From: Wallacemonas rigidus
Taxonomy: Eukaryota > Euglenozoa > Kinetoplastea > Trypanosomatida > Trypanosomatidae
Assembly (NCBI GenBank): GCA_030849045.1
Contig: JASAOL010000585.1
Span: 1 to 64,000, forward strand
Length of the DNA stretch: 64,000 nucleotides
Direction: 5' to 3'
Below are positions 53,869 to 61,973 of the stretch, piece after piece. The notes beneath the pieces are model-generated. The model saw nothing but the letters and a program-made list of their open reading frames with translations, was not told where the DNA came from and did no database searches. A program made the position numbers and the translations under genes. Numbering within the stretch: position 1 is the stretch's first letter; each line of letters begins with the position of its first letter.

Positions 53869-56800
53869 ATGGAGATACACAACGGTGTGTCGGAAGAAGC
53901 CATGAGCACATGTGTGTCAGCCGAAAACCACAACGTTGATGAGTGCGATGTCTCGCTTTTCCGTGGGAGCTGCAACGTGATGGAGCACGCCCTGCTCGCA
54001 CAGGCGTGTCGTGTCGTGCTTGCCGCCTACGCTCTTGTCAACCACAGTGACTTCGCACCTGATGCGCAGAGGCCTTTGTCATCTTCGTCACCTTCCGCTC
54101 ATCTCTGGCGGCCGCGTGCACAAGACCCGTTTCCTGATCGATCGACTGCGGCGAGCCCAACGCGGATGGCCACCTCCACGTGCTCGACGAGCCGCGTCGA
54201 TCATGTGCTTAGTGCACTTGGAATCGTTCACGAAGACACGCCGCGGGAAAGCCACCTGCACGACTCACAGGTTACGCACAGCCTCCACAGAGGAAGCGCG
54301 GAAACGGATGTCGCAATGTCAGATGTAAAGGATGCTGTGCGCTGCTTGCGAGAGTCTCCTCACTGCGCCGTACTCACGGCACTGCACCTGTTACTCTGCC
54401 CGGATCACCCATTTCGTTACTGCCACGACGGAGATGGCACACTGGTTGACGCCGTACAGACTCAATTGACGCTTCCCCGCGAGACGTCAGCGGTGTCTGT
54501 CGCCGCTGTCGCGCAACGACAAAAAGCGAATAAGACTGCGGCGCGGCTTCTCGCGGAGTACGTGCTCTCTTCAAGAGATGACAGCCCGCATGCGTTCACT
54601 CTCAGCGCCGGCGACGCTGTCCCCACACTGACATGGGTTGATCTGGCCACGCGGATGGAAACCTTCGAGGCTCCTGACGTTTGGAGCAGCGCCGTTACAG
54701 CGTCGCGGCCTACAGACACCTCACAGCATCGTCCGACAGTACGCGTGCACGTCCCTGCCGCGGTGGAGCGTGTCTTCCCAGAGCTTGCGCACCCACCACG
54801 CGAGGGTGGAGCCGACGAGCGGACGTCACCCTCAGAAGCGACGCGCATTCCCGTTGACTGTGGGTGTCCCCACATGTGGTTCCGCTACTGTGTGCCTCGC
54901 TGGCTGCTCGATGCGGTGCAGGTCGCCCATGCCGAGGCTCTGCATCGCGGACATTGCCTCGCCCGTGCGTTTGACACGTGGCGCCGCCGCCGTGGCGAGC
55001 GCCTTCTCACGCGCCTCGCCCGTGATGTGGACAACGGAGTCGGAGAAGCGGAGTGCCCGTGGTCCGCAGCTGCGCCAGTACCACCACATAACGACACGCT
55101 GACCCATTCACCCTCTCCTTGTCACCCACACGCCCACGCACAACGACGCCCACGCACTCGAAGTCAGTGCTCCTCCATTAGTGGACGCTCGTCGGCCTCC
55201 GTACCTAGCCTACCCTCGCGCAGGGCAGGTGGGGACGGCGCACAGAACGAGCAGGCGCCCTCTGCCGCCACAGCCGCAGGGATCACTGGTTTTTCCCCCG
55301 AGCGCCGGGCCAGCACCCGTTCCCCGTTGCGGGAGGATCTGATCGACGAAGCACGTGATGAAGAAGAAGAGCTCGATCCTCAGAGCGAGTCGCGCACATC
55401 GACCGTTCTCGGCACACCGGTCGGTGCACCGCCAGTGGCAAACGGTCTCGTGGACTCACCAGAGGCCATCGCGCAGGCGAGTCGTCACAACGCCGTGGTG
55501 TTGGCCGCCGCGTCACGCACCGACGACGTCGAGGCGTTCTGCTTCCAGCGCGCGACTCTCCTGCGAAAGGCGTTCATCCATTGGCGTGATGTCCGGTTCT
55601 ACGAACACCTGGCCACGCGGTATCTTCAACAGTGTGATTGTACTGTTCGACGACGCATTTCTTGGGAGAGGTGGTGCCGTCGTGTGCGTCGGCGAAGCGC
55701 GAATCGCAAAGAAAAAAACGATGAGACAAGGTGCGATATGTACCTGGCGCACAAAGCCATCCCCGTCCTTCAAGGAACGGTGCGACGTTGGTACGAGGCC
55801 ACTGTGGTACGCCAGTTTCAGTGGCATCACGTGGGTCGACGGTTGTTCGCGATGTGGTGCGCTGCCACGAAGCTGCGGCGTCTGCGCGCGGCGCGTGAAT
55901 CCCGCTTCGTTCAGGAAGACGGACCGGCGCTGGTGTCACACTGCTTTCTGGTGTGGCGCGCAACATGGCAGCGGCGTCGGGCGGACGACTACTGCCAGAC
56001 ACGACGGCTCCGCCTCGTGTGGGCACGACTGCGCACACACTTCGAGCAGAGTCCGTCCTCGGATCGGCTCCAGGCGTTTCACAGCTCCCAACGGCATCGC
56101 GCCCTTCACGCGCGCTTTCACCAGTGGCAACAGGCGAAGCACGATCGCCAATTGGAAGCGCGCTACGCACAGGTGCATCGCCTCCGTCTTTACCGGCGCG
56201 TCATCTTGTCCTGGCAGACAGCGGCCGCGTGTGTCCAGAAATTACGCGCGTGCCAAGCCGCCGCCGCCAGCAGGCAGGCGGCCGCGTGCCTGCAGCGATG
56301 GTGTGTGCGTGTTGAGGCACGCATTCAGCGCCGCAAGGAGCGGTCGGCGCAGGTCATACACCGGTGCCGCCATCTCTTCGATCATTGGCGGCAGCGTGTG
56401 GAGTGGCGACAAAAGCGCCGGCTGGACGCCGAGGAAGTCGCCGACCGCATCGCACCATGGATCCAGACACGAGGGATTCTTCGGCTCTGGTTCTCGCGCA
56501 TGCTGGCATCGCGCCTTGAGAAGGACAAAGCCACGCTCGTTCGCAACGATCAGTTGGCCGATGCTCACCGCCGCTTCCACCTCGTCGCGCGCGGCTTCTA
56601 CCGGTGGCGCGCCAAGTTCGTCCTCATCGCACGGTGCGGCATGGATTCACGACGCGCGTTGTCGATCGCGGCGTCACGGCAGCGTCTCACGCAGCCCCTC
56701 GTGTTGGTGTCAGCCAACAACGTGGACGCATACAGGCCTCTTGTAAAAGCAAAGAGTACCCTTCCGCGACCGCCGAGCAGCACCGCTACCAATCGTGGCA

Positions 56801-57717
56801 AGACGACCGCTGTCACGGACACGCCGCAAGCCGCCCAGTCCGGGCCTCCACGGTACTCGCCGGAAGGGATGACGCACACCGATACCACGGCAACCGCTGC
56901 GGTCGTATCCGTCAAGTCGGCGGCCCGCACGGCACTGACTGCTGAGCGACACTTTTTACTCGCGCAGCATGTTGGCCGCACCGCCCGAACGCGTGAAACG
57001 CCTCTTTCGTCGACGCCTTCCGTGTCGATACCGTACCAGCCTGCTGAGGTGCCCTCGACACTCCCAAAGAGCACACCAGCGGGAACTCCCAGGTCTACAC
57101 CTGTCACGCCGACGGGTCTTTCTGCGACGGCGCGCATCAGCCGAGAACGTCCACGTGCGGCGAAAGCCTCGTCGATCCCCTCAGAGGTCTCCATCGATGC
57201 ACGTGACATGAGTGCGCCGAGTCTGTTGAGGTTCTCATCGCGCGCGCCTCCGGATGGTCTGAACGAGTCTCACGTCAGCCCAGCACGCGACTGGGCGAGC
57301 CACGCCGTCACAAAGAAAACAGTGAAGGCCTCGCGGAAGATCGCGGATGCCTACGAGGTGGTGCACGTGCGGGATGGGTCCAACGTGCGTTTATCAGCTC
57401 GTGCTGCGGGTGGAGAGACAAACAGTCGTCACACGCGCGTGCCGCAATGGCACCGTGGCACCACGCAGACCTCTCCCTCATCGCGCCCTTCGTTCATGCA
57501 GCCGACGGTCGCCTCGACTGCTTCTGCCACCGCCTCATCGTCAGCGTGTGCCGTAACACCAGAGAAACAAACGCGAGTGCGCCTCGATGAGCGTCGTGCA
57601 CACCGGTCAGGTGAATTTTGGCGTGAGCCTGTCGACGAAGGTCTCCCCACACCCATCGCGGCCGACTCGCAACTGGCCACATCGATACTCAGCGAAGGCT
57701 TGGCGGCGTGGCCATAA
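53869..57717 (+). CDS. SFI1-like centrin-binding repeat protein
   Basis: A 1,282-residue product starting MEIHNGVSEE. Residues about 366-912 carry at least a dozen units with an aromatic-x-x-Trp core and basic flanks, for example FDTWRRR, FIHWRDV, RRWYEA, LFAMWCAA, FLVWRAT, FHQWQQA, ILSWQTA, LQRWCVR, LFDHWRQR, LRLWFSR and FYRWRAK. This matches the SFI1 repeat (A-x7-LL-x3-F/L-x2-W-K/R), which binds centrin along a long helix. A disordered insert at about 400-560 splits the first repeat from the rest. The N-terminal 350 residues contain a helical domain (ALLAQACRVVLAAYALV); the C-terminal 350 are Ser/Thr/Pro-rich. SFI1 proteins sit at the spindle pole body, centriole or basal body with centrin; that location is inferred. 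Confidence 0.65.
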   Translation: MEIHNGVSEEAMSTCVSAENHNVDECDVSLFRGSCNVMEHALLAQACRVVLAAYALVNHSDFAPDAQRPLSSSSPSAHLWRPRAQDPFPDRSTAASPTRMATSTCSTSRVDHVLSALGIVHEDTPRESHLHDSQVTHSLHRGSAETDVAMSDVKDAVRCLRESPHCAVLTALHLLLCPDHPFRYCHDGDGTLVDAVQTQLTLPRETSAVSVAAVAQRQKANKTAARLLAEYVLSSRDDSPHAFTLSAGDAVPTLTWVDLATRMETFEAPDVWSSAVTASRPTDTSQHRPTVRVHVPAAVERVFPELAHPPREGGADERTSPSEATRIPVDCGCPHMWFRYCVPRWLLDAVQVAHAEALHRGHCLARAFDTWRRRRGERLLTRLARDVDNGVGEAECPWSAAAPVPPHNDTLTHSPSPCHPHAHAQRRPRTRSQCSSISGRSSASVPSLPSRRAGGDGAQNEQAPSAATAAGITGFSPERRASTRSPLREDLIDEARDEEEELDPQSESRTSTVLGTPVGAPPVANGLVDSPEAIAQASRHNAVVLAAASRTDDVEAFCFQRATLLRKAFIHWRDVRFYEHLATRYLQQCDCTVRRRISWERWCRRVRRRSANRKEKNDETRCDMYLAHKAIPVLQGTVRRWYEATVVRQFQWHHVGRRLFAMWCAATKLRRLRAARESRFVQEDGPALVSHCFLVWRATWQRRRADDYCQTRRLRLVWARLRTHFEQSPSSDRLQAFHSSQRHRALHARFHQWQQAKHDRQLEARYAQVHRLRLYRRVILSWQTAAACVQKLRACQAAAASRQAAACLQRWCVRVEARIQRRKERSAQVIHRCRHLFDHWRQRVEWRQKRRLDAEEVADRIAPWIQTRGILRLWFSRMLASRLEKDKATLVRNDQLADAHRRFHLVARGFYRWRAKFVLIARCGMDSRRALSIAASRQRLTQPLVLVSANNVDAYRPLVKAKSTLPRPPSSTATNRGKTTAVTDTPQAAQSGPPRYSPEGMTHTDTTATAAVVSVKSAARTALTAERHFLLAQHVGRTARTRETPLSSTPSVSIPYQPAEVPSTLPKSTPAGTPRSTPVTPTGLSATARISRERPRAAKASSIPSEVSIDARDMSAPSLLRFSSRAPPDGLNESHVSPARDWASHAVTKKTVKASRKIADAYEVVHVRDGSNVRLSARAAGGETNSRHTRVPQWHRGTTQTSPSSRPSFMQPTVASTASATASSSACAVTPEKQTRVRLDERRAHRSGEFWREPVDEGLPTPIAADSQLATSILSEGLAAWP

Positions 57718-58544
57718 GTGCTGCGCGCACGAACAATTGTGTGTGTGTCTAAGGGTCAGGACCGCGCCGTCTCTCTCCCTGTGTGGTTTGTTCGTCTTTC
57801 GGTGTCTTGTTGCTTTTCTTTTCACTCTCCGCGCAGTCGATTGCTCAACATAGAAATCACTCGAATGGCAACAAAAGGAAGAAGAAAACAAACGATACAA
57901 GAAGACGGAAGACGTGTCTGCGCTTGTGCAGCGAGCGGGATATGATCGGTCTCGAGTGCGTGCCCTGATTTTATGCGGCTCCAAGAAGTCCCTGGAAGAC
58001 GCCTGTCCGCTTTCATTTGCATAGAGGGACGTTCCCTTACGCACTTCTCCTCACCCCCCCCCCTCTCCCTCTTCCTCATCTTCTCTGTACTCCCCATACC
58101 CACGTGCGATGTCCGTCCACCGTGCGTTTCGACAGTTTGGTTGTGCGAACATAGACACACCAGCGTTTTCTCTATTTTCCTTGCTTTTCGTCCATATTTT
58201 TTTTTGTTGTTGCTCTGGGCCTGTTCCAGACGTCGCTCTCGCCCTCTACTTCGACTCACCCTCATTTATTTAGTTTTCGTCTGGCTGTGGTGTGCTGGTT
58301 CACATAGAGTTCAACAGGTTCTTCAAGGCTTCTGTATTGTGTCATCGTATTGCTGAGTCTTCTCGCCTAACAGACACACACACACACAGGAGGGTGTAGT
58401 CAACACTGTTGTATCCTCTCTTCGTCGCATAGAAAAAAAAAAAGGAAACCAAACAAAGAAAAGGGCAGCCCAGGTTGCTCATCGCGTCACTCTACCAACA
58501 CACAAAAACTCAAAGCGAGAGAGAGGCGGACCATATAGAAAAGA
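57718..58544. other. Intergenic spacer with several pyrimidine tracts
   Basis: No supported gene. Strong C/T tract at about 58046-58090, T-rich tract near 58195-58210, CA repeat at 58373-58388, and an A-run at 58433-58444 just after a candidate acceptor. Confidence 0.65.
58413..58432 (+). promoter_or_regulatory. Candidate spliced-leader acceptor for the gene at 58545
   Basis: Short tract TATCCTCTCTTCGTCGCATAG with AG at 58431-58432 followed by an A-run. The leader of 112 nt has no ATG before 58545. Stronger tracts farther upstream end in AGs near 58134, 58230 and 58273. Confidence 0.4.
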
Positions 58545-61049
58545 ATGAGGCGGCAGCGGCTGGTGCTCACCGTCGGCGCAGCAGACGTGCAGATGGCGAC
58601 CTCGTCGCTGTCCACCACAGCTTCGCCTCTCCATCCTCTTCTTTCGCATCGGCGGCAGTATGCGTGTGTTTGTCCACACGTCGTCACTTGTGCCGTGCTC
58701 ACACACACCACCCGTACCTTCGCACGTGCAAAAGCCCCGTGGTGCCGCAGTGCGATGAGAGACGCCATGCGTGCCTTCCACCACACCACGCCGGTTTGTC
58801 TGAAGATGTCAGACGGCAGCCACTCGCCCAGCGTGCGGAGCAGTAGCCGTCTCGGTGGTGAGCGTGCCGTCGTGGAGGGAGCAGCCGGGGCGGCCTCGCC
58901 TGCCACCGCCTCGCCTCCCTCGGCAGCGACAGCAGCGGCCACGCGCAAATCGCGGAAACGCAGCGCGACGGCCAGCGCGGCAGGGGTGGGCACCACACAA
59001 CCAAAGAAGCGGGGTCGAAGACCTGCCTCCGACCAAACAGGCGCGCCACCAGCAGCCACCACCGCAGCACCCACTGCCACACAGCGTGGTACGCGGAAAG
59101 CGTCGAGTGCGGCGAAAAGACGATCATACACAACGCCAGGCCCGCATGCAGACTCAGTGAGCGCACGTGCTCCTGTTGGCACGACCCCAACCGTGGAGGA
59201 CGCGCCGTCCCGTACAGGGGCTCGCACATCGTCTTTGTCCACCTCACCGCCCCGCTCACCTCCGCCAAGGTCTACTGGGGCACCGCACTGCATAACGAAA
59301 CGTTCCCGCGCTTCCACGACAGCGCGTGTTCGCGGCCGCTCAGCACTTGACTCGACACTGGCAAGCGAGGCCGAACGATCCGCACCGATAGCGCCAGTGC
59401 CCCACGAGCCTCACCCCATGGCGGCGTCAACAGCCGCCACCGTCCCACAATCATCGACGCCATTCGCACCTTCGCGTCGCGGTGCGACGACCTGCACGCC
59501 GGCCACAACAGTGACACCGTACGTGTACTACTCAAACAGCACCGTCGCAGACACGTCCGCACTGTCTGATGAAGGCATCGTGGCGGAGCGGGCGAGTCTC
59601 ACGAAGCTCTTCATGGTTTCTGACTCGGTCGCCTCGATCTTCTGCGTCCTGCCACATGATGACGTCACAATCACGAATTATCTCGACGACGTGGACCGCG
59701 CCACACCAGCACGTGATGCCCGTCCAACGGAGGGCGCCGCCGCGCACGATAAGAGTGAAGAAGAAGCGGCGGCGAGTCGTATGATTCAAGACCGCGACAT
59801 CCAAAGTCGTGTGCTGGTCGAAGAGCGCGCCAACCACACGCTGTGTATCCACGTTCGTGACATGGAGCAGCTCGTGGCGCCGCCGCACCTACTCTCGGAC
59901 TCCCCACCGCCCGCCATGACGCCTGTAGGAAGTGCCGCCGCGGACACCTCTTTGGATCTATCCGGCAAGGCTGCCAAGGGTCGTCGAGGAAAAGGAAAGG
60001 CGGCGGGGCGTAAGAGAGGGAAGGGGGGTTCTTCTCCTGCAAACGACACACCTGGTATCTCCAGCACCGCGGCCCCTGCGCCACCACCCACACCGGCGCT
60101 CTCGCCGCTGGAGCGTCTTATTGCCCTGCGTGAGTGGCACCGGCAGGCGCTGGCGAAAGCGAGGCTCTCTCAGCAGCGCTGGGTCGTGCCCGATGACTAC
60201 CACGCGATCACCCGCGTGCGCTTCCACGACCCCCACAAGGCTGACCTGACCCTCGTGCAAGGCGCGGGCGGTAGTAAGAGTGTCGAAGACGTGCTCGAGG
60301 CGATGAATAGGCAACTGGGCCACGGACATGGCACGAGGCGTCGGACCCGTGACGATGAGGGCCGCTCGTCCCCCGCTGCTGCGTCTTTGGACGTTGGCGA
60401 GGCAGACGCGTTGGATGAACTGAGCCTGCTCGACACGGTGGAATCGCACCATCACACCGTGGACGCGTCGTTTGCGGCGCCGGCGAGTGCGCTCATGGGA
60501 GGCACGATCGCCATGACCACACCGTACGCGCTCAAGCCGCTGTTGACAGTCTACGCCAGTACTATCCCCCGACGCGAGCCGCTCTTCGGCATTCGCACAG
60601 ATCAGCGGCAATTTCTTTCTCGTTTGACCGTGGAAGACGAGGACGGTCACGAGGAGGACGTCGACGCGAGCTCTCAGGTGTCGGCCTTCTCGCCCAACCC
60701 AATCACCGAGGAGGAGGCGTACGCCATGATCCAACAGTACGTGCGCGTGCCTCCAATACCACGTTTCCTCACCCGCATCACCTTACTCGTCGAGCACAGT
60801 GAACTAGAGCCGGTGGACCTTCTCTCCATTGCTGAAGTCACCACCGCGCGGAAGGATGGCGCCAGCGGAGCCAACGTAGCAGACGCTGTCGGCAAGAAAG
60901 AGGTGTCGCGCGGCTCTCCCGTCGCACCCGATCAGACTGCTCACACCACAGGGGCTGTCAGCGGTCGAGCCTCAACTTGTGCCGTCGAAAATTTTGTGCC
61001 GCCTACTCCGCGCATCTACTGCCTCATTATTGACGGCGGAGAAGTGTGA
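58545..61049 (+). CDS. Basic, AT-hook-like protein of unknown function
   Basis: An 834-residue product if it starts at 58545, the first ATG after the nearest candidate acceptor. The first 87 residues look unusual for this protein and include UTR-like composition, so starts at 58752 (Met70) or 58806 (MSDGSHSPS) are possible. Two basic motifs resemble AT-hooks: KKRGRRPAS near residue 153 and RKRGKGG near 489. Folded blocks are at about 340-385 (ASLTKLFMVSDSVASIFCVL), 410-445, 510-590 (LIALREWHRQALAKARLSQQ) and 645-790. Linkers are Ala/Ser/Pro/Thr-rich. A chromatin or DNA-binding role is suggested only by the basic motifs. I recognise no family. Confidence 0.75.
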   Translation: MRRQRLVLTVGAADVQMATSSLSTTASPLHPLLSHRRQYACVCPHVVTCAVLTHTTRTFARAKAPWCRSAMRDAMRAFHHTTPVCLKMSDGSHSPSVRSSSRLGGERAVVEGAAGAASPATASPPSAATAAATRKSRKRSATASAAGVGTTQPKKRGRRPASDQTGAPPAATTAAPTATQRGTRKASSAAKRRSYTTPGPHADSVSARAPVGTTPTVEDAPSRTGARTSSLSTSPPRSPPPRSTGAPHCITKRSRASTTARVRGRSALDSTLASEAERSAPIAPVPHEPHPMAASTAATVPQSSTPFAPSRRGATTCTPATTVTPYVYYSNSTVADTSALSDEGIVAERASLTKLFMVSDSVASIFCVLPHDDVTITNYLDDVDRATPARDARPTEGAAAHDKSEEEAAASRMIQDRDIQSRVLVEERANHTLCIHVRDMEQLVAPPHLLSDSPPPAMTPVGSAAADTSLDLSGKAAKGRRGKGKAAGRKRGKGGSSPANDTPGISSTAAPAPPPTPALSPLERLIALREWHRQALAKARLSQQRWVVPDDYHAITRVRFHDPHKADLTLVQGAGGSKSVEDVLEAMNRQLGHGHGTRRRTRDDEGRSSPAAASLDVGEADALDELSLLDTVESHHHTVDASFAAPASALMGGTIAMTTPYALKPLLTVYASTIPRREPLFGIRTDQRQFLSRLTVEDEDGHEEDVDASSQVSAFSPNPITEEEAYAMIQQYVRVPPIPRFLTRITLLVEHSELEPVDLLSIAEVTTARKDGASGANVADAVGKKEVSRGSPVAPDQTAHTTGAVSGRASTCAVENFVPPTPRIYCLIIDGGEV

Positions 61050-61217
61050 GCTCGCCGATGGGGAGGGGGCTCACGTCACTTCTCCAGTTGGTGGCGTGAC
61101 ACCAACAGAGGCGGCGCGGGCACTCCCACTAAACCTGAGGAAGTTGTACGGTGGACGTGTCATTCCACACGCCCACACGTATCGGCCTCGCTCTGTTTTA
61201 TTCTCAACCAACTAATT

Positions 61218-61233
61218 CCCCCCCCCCCCCCCC
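61218..61233. repeat. C16 homopolymer
   Basis: The longest single-base run noticed in the window, followed by CT repeats and a T8 run. Confidence 0.8.
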
Positions 61234-61780
61234 GATCTCTCTCTTTTTTTTCGCGCATTGTTCCTCGTTTTCCGTTTGCTGAGGTATCCCTCACTCTATT
61301 TGGTGTCCCTTCCTCTGTGTGTGTTTTTGATTTGTTTTCTCTCCTCCCATTTGCACGCATCTACGTACCACCTGGGTGCGGACACACACCACCACCCATA
61401 GACCTGTCGGTAAGCGCCAGTGTACCATTAACACCACGCATCACCACTACTCGTCACGCACCGTCCCCTCAAAAGCGCGTGCTAGCCGGCAATAGAAAAA
61501 CTGATGAGAGAGAGAAGACCATGGTGAGGGAGGAGGAGGCTCCAAGTGCACACCGTAAGCGTGCGAAACTCCGCGGCTCACTAAAGCAGCTCGCGGAACA
61601 TCTTTTCTTGGTGGGATGCTTCACAGGCTCGCATCAGGACACTCTGTTATTCTCTCTCTCTCTGTGATACACGATTTACTCCCTTCCGCTTCTCGTCTGT
61701 GGCCATGCACATCGCGCCCCAAGGTGTTCTTCGCTCTCTCCCTCTCTCTCTCTCTCGCTGTGGCCATGAATGCGTAGTCC

Positions 61781-61847
61781 TTCTGGTTTTTCCATTTCCC
61801 CTTCTCCTCTCCCCAACTGCTCCTTCTTCCTCCTCCACGTTTCGTAG
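61781..61847 (+). promoter_or_regulatory. Predicted spliced-leader acceptor for the right-edge gene
   Basis: T/C tract of about 60 nt ending CACGTTTCGTAG; AG is 61846-61847. The leader is about 91 nt and carries one short overlapping upstream ORF at 61932. Confidence 0.65.
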
Positions 61848-61931
61848 AGATTTCGTATTTGGTATAGTTTGGAAGGTGAAGAGGACACGCAAACGAACGC
61901 AGACGTCCACAGCTACCGCTTCGCTCACCGT

Positions 61932-61973
61932 ATGACGCATGGAAAAACAACGAGCTCCGACGAAGACGGCTGA
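61932..61973 (+). promoter_or_regulatory. Short upstream ORF overlapping the start of the right-edge gene
   Basis: ATG at 61932, 13 codons and a TGA at 61971-61973, in a different frame from the main ORF whose ATG is 7 nt downstream. It is the only ATG between the predicted acceptor and 61939, so it could lower initiation at the main start. Confidence 0.4.

Larger units (their letters stand above)
61050..61938. other. Intergenic spacer with a C16 run
   Basis: No supported gene. C16 run at about 61218-61233 next to a T-run, CT repeats at about 61647-61664 and 61734-61760, and the acceptor tract at 61781-61847. Confidence 0.7.
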
